Positions 1 through 12,300 are shown, counted from the first letter of the stretch. The stretch: 64,000 nucleotides of DNA from Straminergon stramineum (GCA_963920665.1 OY987268.1:21082501-21146500); one strand, 5' to 3'. Numbers and translations are program-made. Notes: generated from the letters alone by a model not told the origin.

Positions 1-959
1 CAACTCTTCAAAGTGGCAATAAAGTGGCTATTAAAATGGTGCAAAAAGAGGTGATTTGAGAGAAGAATGAATGACCTTATATACTCTTCCAAGGGCACCC
101 ACCCCTCTCATTTCAACATAGTAAACTTATCAATTAAGATTTTCATCCTATTTACCAATTTTGACTTTTTATGTTAGTCCATTTTTTAGCTTTTGGAAAT
201 TTGCCTGAACAATTCAACAACATGACGAAAACAACGTCTAACACATCTAGTAGACCCCCTCATCCATCTAATAAAGTCAACCTTAAGGTTGACTTTCAAA
301 TAAAGCACTTTCTATTTACGATCTCAACATATTTGAGTTTCATTTTATTGAAGTGTCTCAATTTAATAATCATTTATTACATTCTAAATTATAGATCATA
401 AAGAAAATGAGATTTCAAATTGTCTCTATTGTTGAGATAAGGCCTTATTTGACAAAATTGTCATGTATACACTATACTCGTCTTATACAACACATGACAT
501 TAGACGAACAATTTGACACCTTCACCCCAAAATGTATTCAACAGAACAACCCTGCTCCAATCTATAAGCTAATAATTGGGGTTTCTACAAAAAAGTGGGA
601 ATTTAAATGGGAATTTGAAACCTATCTATGGAACTAGCTCCAAGGTTCTCATCAAGTTTTCTTGGACCAATTTTAGCCTTTTACTATCACATGCATGGTA
701 GGTTAATCCATTTTGGACAATTCTATTAAAGGTTGATAAATATTGTAATTTTGTGGTCTCTAACCTATTTACATGTGGGATTTGAATCTATCTAGTAAAA
801 ATACTCAAAATATGATTAAATACTATCTGGGCATGTAACATACCTATTTTAGATTTACACTCTTTTTTAGACTTTGTGTACTATTTTCTAAACTTAATTT
901 TGCAAAACATTAAAGAAAAAAAACTCAGTGAGTCCTAGGTGACGAAATGGGGGCTCACA
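1..959 (-). repeat. Long LTR-like repeat, partial copy at window edge
   Basis: Read on the minus strand this segment begins TGTGAGCCCCC at 959 and continues off the left edge of the window. The start matches the sense starts at 58674 (TGTCAGCCCC) and 20573 (TGTAAACCCC). A TATA-like block (rev-comp of ttatatactc, near 80-90) lies where the other copies have theirs, and the adjoining words (tttgactttttatgttagtcc) recur near 2510. No coding sequence is visible. It is interpreted as a retrotransposon LTR, but no primer-binding site or polypurine tract was seen, so the class is inferred from TG...CA ends and the TATA position. Confidence 0.55.
273..296. other. Perfect 24-bp palindrome
   Basis: The sequence from AAAGTCAACC to GGTTGACTTT is a perfect 24-bp self-complementary run centred on CTTAAG. 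It lies inside the LTR-like repeat at the window edge. It contains two opposed GGTTGAC/GTCAACC words resembling W-box-type TTGAC cores, but no regulatory role is shown. Confidence 0.5.
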
Positions 960-1214
960 TATGATAGCCATCTACAGTATGATCAATGATCATAGGACCT
1001 AGAACTTTCTTGCTTGACCTATCTATAACACATGGTCATTGTTGACATTAAGAAATGTAATAGTGGTGACTATGTTGGGAGTTTAGACTTCTATCACACG
1101 AATCTTGGTGCCATTGCTATACTATATACATGATATATGTGGAGATTCCTAAGTCCCAGCATTATGTTATTTATGTATTTGGCAAAATTAATGAGATTTG
1201 GTTTCGACATATGT
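960..1214. other. Spacer between two LTR-like copies
   Basis: This stretch of about 250 bp separates the sense end of one LTR-like copy (minus strand, ending at 1212) from the sense start of the next (959). If the two are the 5' and 3' LTRs of one element, this would be a TRIM-like internal region or a deletion product. No tRNA-complementary primer-binding site, polypurine tract or reading frame is seen. Confidence 0.3.
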
Positions 1215-3120
1215 GAGCACCACTTTACCCACCTTTGGTAAACCGCAAGCAAAATCAAGTTTTGGATTAAAAATAAGTGAATCCTACTTTTGGGTGCCTA
1301 CACGTGGTCCATTGTGCCTTCCAAAGCAATGAATCTTTTTCTAAGTGCCTAATGTGACCCAAACATGCAAAAATCTTTTGATCTATGTTTGATGTCCTTA
1401 GTTGATGAATAAATAAGGCCATTGTGATTTTTGGATGGAACTCACGTTAGGGAGGAACTAACTTTAAAATCCTCTAGAGAATTCTTTTTCATTTTTAAAA
1501 ATCTAAAGTTCGACCCTATCCGACCTTCTTAGCCCAAGTTATGAGCTGATGAAGTTTGACCACTACTCGGTTCTTCAAACTTCATCCACCAATTAAGTCT
1601 AGTTCCCTAATTCAAAATGATTCGAAATTTCTATTAGTGATTCAAGAGCCTTATCCCTAACTAACGTCGATTTTGGTCTTAATTGGAGACTTCTATGGAT
1701 TTCTCATCCAAATTATGTCATAACCTTCATCCGGTGATAATTTCCTCGTTTTTACTTTGATTTGAGTGTGCCTAAGGGTTTTGGAAAGCTACAAACCTCC
1801 TCTCTAGATTTCTAATTTAAAATATGACCTAAACTATAGCCTTAGGGATCTGACTTAAGGATAGGCCTCGGCTTATGGATCTTTCTAAGTATTCTACTTA
1901 TCCTATACTTGCAAGACTTAAATTTTTGACTAATCATTTGGAGCTAAATTAAGGGTTCCCAAAAAAGGTTTTGAGAACCAAGTTTAAGATGACTTTTTAA
2001 TCTACTTGAGGTCAAAGCTTCGTTGTATATTAAAAAAGCACTAAAATTTCTACACCAAATCTAAAACTTGAAGTCAAAGTTTCGCCGTATAGAGGGATTA
2101 ACCTCAAATTTTCAAATACAATCTCTAGACTACTTTGTAATTGAACCTTGAGAGCTTTATTCCAACCAGAGCTTCTCCAACTAACACTCACAACTAGGAA
2201 CTTTGAGAGCTTTGTTTCAATCAAAGTTTCTCCAAACGACACTAACAACTAGGGACTTTGAGGGCTCTATTCCAACCAGAGCTCCTCCAAATGACATGAA
2301 GAAGGAATACAAAATGTGGCCCAAAGGGCCAAAACTTAAGGTGGCATGATGCCAAAAAAGTGAGAGAGTTTTGGGTAAAAAAGGAGCTCCTTATATACTC
2401 TACCAAGGTCTCTCCTCCTCCTTACAAACTTTGAAGAGCACTTGGAGGGCACTCCAAGTAAGCCTAAGGGAACTTCGTTCCAACCATTGGAACCCTACAT
2501 CCCTTGACTTTGACTTTCTATGTTGGTCCATAATTCTAACTTTTAAGATTAACTCCAAATTGCAAACAGATTGCGATGTTGATTTCAGAAGGCCATTTTT
2601 AGTCTATGATAATCCCCCTCCCCTTTTTATAACTCCAAAATCACAACAAAACCTAGTACCAAATTAACTCCAAAATTGGCAAAAATTCAACTTTTGGAGT
2701 TTGACTTTCTTGGCAAAAATAACTAACCTAGATTCTTAAGTAGATATGGGGTAGTAAAAGAAGTCCTATCTTGGGCCTCATTCTGCTTTCATATGCTCTC
2801 GCTCTGCTAGTCAATTCCGTCATGGACTTTAATTTTCTACTAGTTGTTAGGAAATCTTGCAAATTTGGATATTTCTGACTATTGGAATGTCTTGAAACTT
2901 TTCAAGGAATTTTATTAGCATAAAAGAAGCTATTTTGATTTTTAGTGAGATTTTATTGCCACTTGGAGAATTTCTAAGAAATTCCCATCGTAGATTTGGA
3001 TAGTTGACTATCCGGAAAGGCATCTTTTAATTAATAGAAAATTCCAAAAAAAAATTTGGAACCTCTCATGGGATCCCACAATACATGTGTAGACTCAAAT
3101 TCTTACTCTAGCCATCAAAT
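1212..3120 (-). repeat. Long LTR-like repeat, minus strand
   Basis: The plus-strand start TGTGAGCACC at 1212 is the reverse complement of the repeat's CTCACA end. Shared landmarks with the copies near 25.2-26.0 kb, 55.7 kb and 60.4-60.6 kb are the block around 'ggtccattgtgccttcc' (1309), the 'cttcatccaccaattaag' block (1581), a three-fold tandem repeat with a step of about 55 bp (about 2150-2290), and the TATA-like ttatatactc (2391). The sense-start end is missing: similarity stops near 3100-3120, so this copy is truncated. The following 3,121-3,580 shows nothing recognisable. Confidence 0.6.
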
Positions 3121-3580
3121 TTTCCAACAAATTTTATTGAATTTGGACATTAGATATAAAAGTTACATCACTTTCAATTGGACTTGAAACTATGTGAAAA
3201 CACTTATGGTCCCCTTCAGTGATGAGTATTAAAGGTTATCAGATACTTGAAACAAGATAGAAGCTCAAAGAAAAAATTGCAATAATTGTGTTTAAACTAG
3301 AGCTTCAGACCTCATTTAAGCATTTAAATCAATTTTTTCAAAATTTAGTCAATTGTATAGATATAGAAAATAAAGTTATATTTCATCTCCAAAAATCCAT
3401 TTGTAATATGAAGTCTCTAATAGAAAGTTATGAAGGTTGGAAGCTCACAGTTATAAAAACAACTATTACATTTACTTTGACATGACTATAAGCGTTGAGC
3501 TCTTTCATGTCTTAATTTATATATCTTCCATGGATTGTTATATCCTACCTCTTCACCTTTACAAACCACTTCCCTTCTCT

Positions 3581-3752
3581 CATTAGAAGAAAACTATGTT
3601 GCGGTGAACAAAATCTAGGTGACATTTTTGTTCAACACAACACAATTTTCTAAAACCTGCGTTGCGGTGAAGGCAATTTTCAAAAAATTGTGTTGCAGTG
3701 AACAAAAATGTCACTTAGATTTTGTTCACTGCAACATAGTTTTCTACTGGTA
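3581..3752. mobile_element. CACTA-type MITE, long terminal inverted repeats
   Basis: Arms of about 50 bp face each other (gaaaactatgttgcggtgaa at 3589 and its mate ending near 3748), with a short spacer. The outer ends read CATTAGAAGAAAAC and, reversed, TACCAGTAGAAAAC. Both are variants of the plant CACTA terminus CACTAGTAGAAAA. The flanks (TCT and TGT) are not a perfect 3-bp duplication, so the copy looks old. It is too short to encode anything and is non-autonomous. Confidence 0.6.
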
Positions 3753-4016
3753 TGTCATCTAATAAACAATAAGTGGCTTGTAAAAATATGCATGATGTAG
3801 GTGAACAAAATACATCATGTATACAAGGCATCTGAATTTTGATTAAAAATAAAATTGAAAAATGATGCATTTCTTTTTAATTAGTTCTGAAATCACTTAA
3901 TGAACCACGTTTCCCAACTTTAATTAATTATTCCACACGAAATGCCACCCCCAAATAGTGAGGTAAGTTACGTAGCCAGGTATGGAATGGAATCCAATTG
4001 AAAACATGATCCTTTA

Positions 4017-4446
4017 GAGCATCCCCACGGCTGGCGCATGAGAGAGGCGCAGAAATGAGTCGTTTGGCATGCTTGGGAGATGCGGCCGGCCAGCCTCGTA
4101 GTCATGTTCCCCACCGCAAAACGGCCAATGCAGCACACCAAGGACAGACACTCCGCCCAGCAAATCCGGCTAAATTTTTTTAATAGTTTAACCTTCAACA
4201 ATTTAATGAAAAAAAAGTATGAAATGGAGTTCCTCCACTTCCTCGAGGTCCAGCTGGGGTCGGTACCTCGATATTGGGGTCAGAAAGGTCCGTGAAATGC
4301 GATGCTGAGCCACTTGCTAGACGCAGCAGTTGGCCGTGGCCGGCCAATTTATGGCCCTCGCCGTGCTTGCCGTGGGGCAATGTTTTGGGCCAGCCACGGC
4401 CAGTCACCGGGTCTGCGGCACTCAATGAGTTGCCGTGGGGATGCTC
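4017..4446. mobile_element. PIF/Harbinger-like non-autonomous element, copy 1
   Basis: TIRs read GAGCATCCCCACGGC (4017) and GCCGTGGGGATGCTC (ending 4446). They are flanked by TTA at 4014-4016 and TTA at 4447-4449, the 3-bp TWA-type duplication used by PIF/Harbinger. The interior is visibly GC-richer than its surroundings and resembles the left part of the copy at 38839. Short reading frames here are overlapping and none resembles a Harbinger transposase or Myb protein. Confidence 0.8.
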
Positions 4447-4844
4447 TTATGTCTTATGTTTTCCAGACAACCGAGGTCAAATTTGGAGCATCTATTTTAA
4501 GCATGGATACTTTAGGGGTAAGCCTAGAATTCATGATGCAAGCTTATTGATATATCTTACCTCTCTCAGATTCATGTCATCATGAGCTCTTATCCATTGC
4601 ATGAGTAACCAAAAGTCTTCCAGTTTACATACACGTTAACTTAAACCTGAAGGAGCACCCCTTTACGATTGCATGAAATTCTTCTGTGGTTTTCAGCAAC
4701 TGCATGACTTCAACATCCCAAGAAAGAGATTCCTCATTGCATGCCTAACTTAACTTAACTGAAGGCATGATCAGTCCTGAAGTAGCTGTAGCCATTGACA
4801 CCACTTTTGTCAATGCAGATAACTTACGTTATTAATTACCTTGA

Positions 4845-5481
4845 CCCCTAAAAGCCCAAGGCACCAAATTATGGTGTTTCGAAAACTTTGAAGTTAAGTA
4901 AAATCCAACCAAATTGCTATTATTAGTAGTTTATATTTTCAGAGAACTCTTTTTGAAGTTTAGTTTTAGGATCTAAAAGCTGATCTTAAAAATAAATGAT
5001 TATGATTTTTTAATTGAAGATTTTGTGCAAGGATGCCCATTGCAATCTTGACCTCCCGTAGTGTTGAGGGCTCTTGGAAATGAGCCTCAAATACACTAGA
5101 TCTTGGAGGAAAAATCACATTAGAAATTCATTTAAAAAAATTGTAGAATAGATTTTGAAAAACCGTAAATTGATTGGGTTTGTGCATGCTAGGCCCTATA
5201 ACCTCATATTTTTTTAGTGACCAACTTTTTAGAGTTGACATGCAAAAAGTGAATTGAAATTTTTTCATAATTCTTACATTCTCATGATCAAACGTTATAA
5301 TCTTTCAATTTGTAAGTGATATTGTTATGTTTTCTTTTCCTATGTGATCTCTAACATGTCTAGTTTGAATTTGTACGGTTAAAATTCAAAAGAAATTGGT
5401 ACAACTTATGAAAATGTTGACTTTTTGTTCAATTTAGAGCAAATTTCAAGAAGCTCCAAACAAGCCTTGGACATTTAGGAG
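4845..5481. mobile_element. TTAA element, 640-bp class, copy A
   Basis: The left end is CCCCTAAAAGCCC after TTGA (a one-base variant of TTAA, 4841-4844). The right end is GGACATTTAGGAG before TTAA (5482-5485). Length is 637 bp. The copy at 44492-45226 is closely related along its whole length and returns to about the same size once its insert is removed. No transposase is encoded. piggyBac-like ends and site choice; Sola3 is the main alternative. Confidence 0.75.
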
Positions 5482-5571
5482 TTAAGTAGAAGGCCTTGAT
5501 GATTATTTCATGCTTTTAGGTCAACTCAATACTAGAAAAAGAAAAGGAGTGCTATCCATCCATACCTTTAA

Positions 5572-6491
5572 CCTTTAAAGGACCATTGTCCTATGTGGGG
5601 GGGAATAAATTTTGGGCAAGTTCCTATGACCTCAATTTTAAGTGAAACTTTTTGAAACTTTCTTATAAGATAGAAAAACTTATTAGCTTCACAAGAATAT
5701 AATTTTTATTTTAATCGGTGCCCAAGAGCAAAAGTTATATCACAATAAGTACAAATTTCAACTTAGTGGGCAGAAAATTAAACCTACAAAAACTTGAAAT
5801 TATATTTTTGAATTTTTTTTTCTTATAGATTATATTTTTGTTTACATTTGAAGCTTTTATCATTCCATTTTAATTAGTGATGTGAAAGTTATGAACAATC
5901 TTATTTGGGAGGCAATATGAGCATCTTCTTGAAAAAATAACTTATAGGATTCATATCTAAATGCAATTTTCACAATATTTCAAGAAAACTAATTTGACAA
6001 GATTGAGTTCTTTTCTAGAACAATCTCACCATTCGGATTATTGTGTTTCAATCTTATCTAAGAGCTATTAATGATTTCATTTTTCTAGTAACCTTGAACC
6101 TACTTCTGCTTAACAATTTTTAAAGAATGAAAATCAAGAGTTTTAAAAAAAAAATTCCTAGACTTTCAATTCAATTCTTCAACACAAATTATTTAAAATG
6201 AAAGTCCATAGAATAAAAAATTTCATCAAGAGGTGGTCAAAGTCATTTGAAATTGCAAGCTAGTATTCAAAAAAACTTTTTTCTCCAACTTTGAATGATA
6301 ATATCTTCCAATTTGGTTGGTCAAACTTCATAAAAATTTCACCACTTGATCTCAAACAAGAAAATACAAGATCAAGTGGTTAGATTCTAAAAAAGGTATT
6401 TTCTTTGTTTTCTTGGGTGAACTCAAGTACACAATAGAAATGGCAGTTTTAAGTGGTTTTTGCAAAAAAGATGGCCTTGGTCCATCGAGGG
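5572..6491 (-). mobile_element. TTAA element, 920-bp class, copy H
   Basis: Bounded by TTAA at 5568-5571 and 6492-6495, with ends CCTTTAAAGGACC and GGTCCATCGAGGG. It is the reverse orientation of the copy at 42645. Shared blocks include the segment near 6250-6400 (ccaactttgaatgataatat) and the subterminal atggccttggtcc. At 920 bp it is the same length as the 42645 copy. It has no coding capacity. Confidence 0.78.
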
Positions 6492-6683
6492 TTAAATTAG
6501 TCTATTTATTTTGTTTGTTATGTTGAGATCTCCTAGATAGTATACCCTCCAATAATTGTGTTTTGGGTACCTTCAAATGCCCTCGGCAAGGAGGGTTGCA
6601 TGGTCTTTGTTTCATGGCTTTCCAACTCACTAAAGAAAAGATATTGAATTTCAAAGTTTTTATAAATTAAAAATTTACTTTAA

Positions 6684-7831
6684 CCTAAAGTCCCAAAGTT
6701 CCTATAGGGGACTCTTGGGATTTTGGGTAGGCTTGTGTGATCTTAATTTTTGACATGATTTTTTGAAACTTTTTTGAAGATGGGAAATCAAATTAGCTTT
6801 ATTGGAAAATAGTTTTTATTTCAATCGGTGCCCAAAAGCAAAATTTATGCCATCCTAAGTCTAAAAAGAAGCTCAAGGGGCAGCCCAAGAAAAAATCACA
6901 AAAAATTGAATTTTTAAAATCTATAATTTTTTTTCTCAAAGATGACATTCTTGTCTACATCTGAAGCTTTGAATCATTTTGTTTGGACTAGAAGTAGAAC
7001 CTCTCTTAGTGCACCCTCCTTTGGAACATAATATGCATTTAGAGAGTTTGTAGATAGAAGGTAGCCCATGCCCATGATTCAGGAGGTTCTACCTGTAGTA
7101 ATGAAAAAGTTATGAGCAATCTTGTTTTTTGGGCAATCTAAGCCTCTTCTAAAAAAATTACTCATAGAAGAATTCATTTATGAATGTAATTTTTACAATT
7201 TTTCAAAAAAATTGTCGGACATGGTTAAGTTTCCTTACTAGAACAATCTCACCATTGAAATTGCTATGTTTCAATTCCATCTTTGAGCTATTAATAGTTT
7301 AGTTTTTCCTTCAATCTTGAACATATTTCTATTTTTTTGTTGAATTTTTTTATTCCAGATCCTCAACAAAATTCCTCAACAAAAAAAAATATAAATGTAA
7401 AAAACAGTAGTGTTGAAATTTGAAGTTAAGGTCTCAAGCCAAAAAATCTAGTTGAACAAGGTGTAAAAAAACTTGTTTTCTTCTCTTTAAATGCAAATAT
7501 CTTGCAATCTATGTAGTCAAAGTTCTTGAAATTTCTTCCACACACTCATACTAGTCTAATACATGATCCTATAGTTAGATATGAGAAAAAAAATTCAGTT
7601 TCTTACTCATTGCAATAGAAATGGTAGTTTCGAGTGGTCTTTGATGAAAAAAGGCCTCCCCATCATAAACTTCATGGCATGTCAATATGGTGCATTGAAA
7701 TGCTATCAAGATAGTTTGGTGACAACTTTGATATTGAGTTGGCACAGAGGTTGGCACTGAAGTAACCTCTACTGTCAAAACAAAGCATCAAAATAATCTA
7801 GCCAAACTTTTTTGGTGCAAGACTTTAGGGA
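6684..7831 (-). mobile_element. TTAA element, 920-bp class with extra sequence, copy I
   Basis: TTAA at 6680-6683 and 7832-7835 bound ends CCTAAAGTCCC and GACTTTAGGGA, which are inverted repeats of each other (CCTAAAGTC). The interior matches copy H in the same orientation. Removing the nested MITE at 6991-7095 leaves about 1,040 bp; the excess lies near 7,670-7,820 and is not explained. Non-autonomous. Confidence 0.7.
6991..7095. mobile_element. Small TA-flanked MITE inside copy I
   Basis: The ends GAAGTAGAACCTC and GAGGTTCTACCTG are inverted repeats flanked by TA (6989-6990) and TA (7096-7097). The related copies H and 28419 lack this segment, so it is an insertion. A TA duplication with short TIRs fits a Tc1/mariner-type MITE, though the ends are not the Stowaway consensus. 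Confidence 0.55.
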
Positions 7832-7846
7832 TTAATTTTTATGTAA

Positions 7847-8074
7847 TCCCTAAACAATGTGGTAGACGTTTATTGTTTGATGAATGACAAGGAATTCTCA
7901 TGTGTAGTGACAAAATTGTAACTATTCATCTTCAAAATTAGGGGTGGAAAGGAAAGATCTTCTACATAAGTTCAACTCTCAATGAATACTTTTGGTTTTC
8001 TAAAGTAGACGATGTCACACAGTTCTAAAGTGGCCAATTTCCACAGTCACCAACCTAGTGTTCAAGTTCAAGGG
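7847..8074. mobile_element. TTAA element, 220-bp class, copy S
   Basis: The left end TCCCTAAAC follows GTAA (7843-7846, a degraded TTAA); the right end TTCAAGGG meets TTA at 8075-8077. The final A of the target lies at 9330, because a Harbinger-like element (8078-9326) has inserted inside it and duplicated TTA. Interior blocks such as gatgaatgacaaggaattct recur in copies R (31314) and T (32340). It begins only about a dozen bases after copy I ends. Confidence 0.72.
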
Positions 8075-8077
8075 TTA

Positions 8078-9326
8078 GAGCAGCCCCACGGCAGACTCGC
8101 CAAGACCACACCCCAGATGATGGTTTGGCAAGTGGTTTTGAAGACCGGGCCGCATCTGCTCCTCTTGTGCCCCACTGCACACTTGCCAATCAAACTCGCC
8201 AAACGGGGTAAACATCGCCAGGTACTTTTGTTTTTGAGGAATCAAAAATCAAAATTTTCAATTCATTTTGTATTTTGTTCTCCTATCCGCTTTCAATGAC
8301 TACTACACAAAGCATTTCGAATTTTATTTTATTTTTACAATGTGAATAGAAGTTCACTATATACACTTGGAGTGGTAGGAGGTAGAACAATGCATGTGGG
8401 ATATGTAAATTAAATCTACTACGAGCTCAACTGCTCATAGGTAGGTCAAAAGTAGAATTTGTGTTGGAATTAGAATTTCAAACCTCATTTAGGCATAGTA
8501 AAATACATTTTTCTAAAAACTTTTGAACTAAAAACAGTTGTGAAATCAAGTTAAATTTTACCTTCAAAAATCTGTTTAAGGTTTCAAGCCTCCAATCAAA
8601 AGTTATGGACAAAATTCAAAGAAGATGGTTAAAAATGTCAAAAAAAAATTCCTTCCAATCCCTATCTTGAATTTTGTCCATAACTTTTGATTGGAGGCTT
8701 GAAACCTCAACGGATTTTTGAAGGTGAAATTTAACTTGATTTCACAACTTTTTTTAATTCAAAGTTTCTTGGAAAAAATTATTCTACTATACCTAAATGG
8801 GGTCTGAAATTCTACCTCAAACACAATTCTTAATTTTGGACAATGAGCAATAAAGCTTTCATCTTCAAATTATCCCATATTTTTTGAGGGTTCATGATGG
8901 ACATGGATTTCACTATAAAAACACCTCTCCAACGTCCCTACCAAACAAGAGCATATGAGGCAATTTTTTCCCATGACTAAGTATTGTTTTCTTCAAAGGA
9001 ATTTGAGAATTCTTGATAGTTTATATGTGGAATTTATTCTGGCTTCATGTATCTCTCCACATCATCATCCCTGCCCATTGACCTTGGTGAATTCCTTAAA
9101 TTTGGGCTATATAATATCTTGATGTGCAATTAAGGCTTTGGGGATGCGGGCCAGAAGGTTGTAACAAGCCACGCCCAAGGAGCACCAGTTGCCCATGCAC
9201 TCGCCAGAATTTGGCATGACCGGACACTTTTACCCATTTGGTGAGCCTGCCGTGGGAGTCTCCCACAGCCCGGGCTCGCCCACTGAGCGAGTTGAGCCCA
9301 TCCAGCATGCTGCCGTGGGGCTGCTC
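8078..9326. mobile_element. PIF/Harbinger-like element, copy 2
   Basis: TIRs GAGCAGCCCCACGGCA (8078) and TGCCGTGGGGCTGCTC (ending 9326) are flanked by TTA (8075-8077 and 9327-9329). About 150-190 bp at each end are GC-rich and resemble the other copies of this family; the AT-rich middle holds a foldback element (8351-8840). No transposase or Myb-like frame was found, so it is taken as non-autonomous. Confidence 0.8.
8351..8840. repeat. Foldback (hairpin) element inside Harbinger copy 2
   Basis: Long inverted arms meet near 8,640-8,655: for example ccaatcaaaagttatggaca (8591) pairs with tccataacttttgattgg (8678). The left end shares the words gagtggtaggaggtagaaca with the hairpin at 35142 and the smaller relative at 39138. 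The right arm is shorter than the left, so this copy has lost its right terminus. Confidence 0.65.
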
Positions 9327-9329
9327 TTA

Positions 9330-11082
9330 AGGAGATTAAGGAAGGCTTAGCCACCACTATTTTGTGAGAATATTCCTCCAGTATACCCATGAGTGTGAAT
9401 GGGCTGCTGCTGCTGATGTATGGTCCAGTACTTACTGTATGGCCAGCCCATCAGTCATGACTTGCTTTTCTTCTACTCAACCATTGGCTTTACAGCACAA
9501 AGTGAAAATAATACTATCAACACATTTTCCATACTTGCTTCCCTTTCCACCTACTTTTTAGTTGCTATCTTATGACAGACGGATGCAGAACAACTTCATG
9601 ATGACTCAGGTGCCCATGCAAATCTCCTTGGTACGTTAAGTGGGATAAGAGAAAAGCAGCTGCTGCATCCAATTTCCATGACAATTCTTGACACAACTGA
9701 ACTACTGAGTACGACTTAACCCTGCAATAACCACTGACCAACCGGCATGTGTAGCAGGAAGGAAAGAATGGTACAAGGAAACCCAAGACCAGGCTCCTTG
9801 AATTGTGACTTTGCTGCTGCAGGTGAAGGAGAACTCAAAAATTGAGTGGAAGTTCGTGCACATGGTAGGTGAAAGAGTTAGCTACATTAGAAGACAAGTT
9901 TCGAGGAAGTATGTGTCTCACGGGATGTCACATTGTTTATCAACGAGGGCAGGGGTCTCTTTGGCATCCTTGAAAAGGAGCCCCCTCCAGTGAACAAAAT
10001 TGTCTTGTATAGCTCCTCAACCAATCCCCATCCTTGAATTATTTGGTGAGTCCTTTTAAGGCATCTAGCAAAGCATAATACCTTCCTAGCCATGCAGAGG
10101 ATCATTGCCTAGTTCTATGTTGTTATAGATTCTGTCATAAAATGGATTGAAAAACTAGCATCCCCTCTTTATGAAATATGAGTATCTAGAAGGTCAGATT
10201 CAAAAATCAGAAGAGCTCACAGGTTGACATGGATCTCTAATAATATCAAAGACCCAAATGCAGTAGAAATATACAACAATGTCACTATAGAAAATGTAAA
10301 TCGAAGATGGATAAGCTGAATGCAACCTTGCATTTGTCTTACGTGGGTAAACCATTAAACAAGATGTTGCCTTTAGTATGTTCGATCACAATTTCATTGA
10401 TTTGGGACATAACAAAACTAGTAAACAATGATCACATGCATTGCCCAAAAAGAAATTTTTGATTATGGGCCCCAAGGCCTAGTTTACACTTGAACTAGTT
10501 GTTGTACTAGGCAAAACCCTTTGTTCAATAGATTGTCCACCTTGGTGTAGAGAAATATTGCCATGTCATCATTAATTTTGTCCATCTAATGAATGGTTTC
10601 TCACTAGGAACTAGAGGTCCAATGAAATTATGTTGTAGCATCCACGTGTCATTACTTTATAATTACCACATATGAAATGAAATTGAATATGTATAGAAGG
10701 GTGTATTTTTGTTTTGTGTGGGGAGGTGAATATTTTATTTATGTTTTGTTTTTGTCCATGTATAGGGGGTGCACTTTTTCTTGTAGTAATTTCATGGACA
10801 TAGGTGTTTGCATAGTATGGTTCACCAAATTGAGGGAATTGAGGGAATTAAGGATTGTCCAATATTATGGCTTTAAATACACTTATTGGCATTTGTGCAT
10901 TACATCTAAAAAACAAAATTCTGAATTGGTTTAGAGAATATATAGCAATCTTATAATGACACTAAAGTGAACCAACTTTTAAAACTAGGTGGATATAAAC
11001 AATAGAATAGAATCTTAGTTTGTCAAAAGAGATACTTTGTCTACATCAATGTAGAAGGGTTGAGCTCAATTATTGTTGAGTT
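9330..11082. other. Unassigned sequence, no supported gene
   Basis: The first 700 bp are less AT-rich than the surroundings and do not match the repeats recognised elsewhere. An open stretch after an acceptor-like tgctgctgcag (9819-9829) runs about 55 codons to 9993, but it resembles no family I know and has no supported start, so it is not called a gene. The rest is AT-rich with no structure seen. Confidence 0.3.
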
Positions 11083-12300
11083 GTCACGACCCTCATCACG
11101 AGGCGTGCCCGTGCCACCTTGGTGAGTAAAGGGGACGTTGGGGGTGACTCCCCAAGCCTTGCCAGTGATGGGGTGAGGGGGACTAGGAGTCTCGAGCAAT
11201 CAGAGCGTTGTAACGCTTTGATCCAAACAAAATAGGGGATGTGTTGCACATGTTTGGAAAGCTTGTGAGAAGACGCGTCCATGGATTCAAAGAACGCAAG
11301 GATCCGAGTTGGGAGTCAAAAGTTATGGCTTCTCAAAGTTGACAGTGTCCTAGTCGCGTCCCGAGGCATTGGGAACGTGATAAACAAGGTTTGTGAGTAA
11401 TACTTTGAGACAAATAGGGCATGCCACATATCATTGGAAAGCTAAGGAGACAAGCTTTCTAGAATGATAAAGCTCATGAGGATATGAGCTGTGAGTTAAA
11501 AGTTATGGGCATCAAAAGAGGGTGGAGTCCCGGAGAATTACACCTCTCGAGGGACTCGTACCTTTGGAGGGCCATAACTTCCTCAATACTTATTGTATTG
11601 GGAAAAGTGAATAGTCCAAGGTGATCTACAAAAAATGTAGATCACGAAAATGGTTTTGCACTTGAGATTTGAAGCTTGGAGATAAAAGTTATCTCGATGG
11701 AAAGATTGGGAGTCCTTAGGGGTTCAATTTGGGGGATACCACTTGGAATTGGGAGGTCTTCCAAGATGGGAGCATCTTGGGGGTTCCCGGTGACTTCTAA
11801 TATGGGATAAGGGCTGCCAAATCTTGTAGAGAGTACTATGAGGAGGGGTAGTCTCACTCTTCACTCCCGGATGGTGTCATGGTGAGCCTAAGTAGCCCTG
11901 GGTGATGAGGTCAGTGGTGGGGCCTTACCACCACTTGTGTATTATAGTGGAGTGCTTGTGCACTCCTTGATACCGGTTGAGTGGTGTTCCATTCTACATT
12001 AAGTCATAGGGTGAGTCCCATTTGGTGAGTCCCGAAAGAAATTGGGTTGGGCCTAGTGAGGAGTTAAGTCCCATTCAAAGGCAGTTAGCACCAGTGGGGA
12101 GTAATGCCTCTACCAAGTGCTTAAACATCAATGGAAGTTTCGTCCCATGTCATCAAATGACATGCCTGGTGTCTTGTAGGAGTTAAAGGTTGGAATGGAA
12201 GTATTGGGAGTCATGGAGGAATGAAGAACCCCGTTATTGAGTAAAGAGGCCTTGCCTTGGGAAAACGCAGGGCTTTTAGTTGCAACTAGATGTGGCCAAA
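11083..12300 (+). repeat. Possible LTR or LTR-proximal segment
   Basis: It begins TGTCACGACCC, a start seen in many plant Ty3/gypsy LTRs, and is clearly richer in G+C than the flanks. It lies about 4 kb upstream of, and in the same direction as, the chromovirus pol relic. No second copy, target duplication or primer-binding site was found in the window, so the LTR reading is a suggestion only. Confidence 0.3.
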
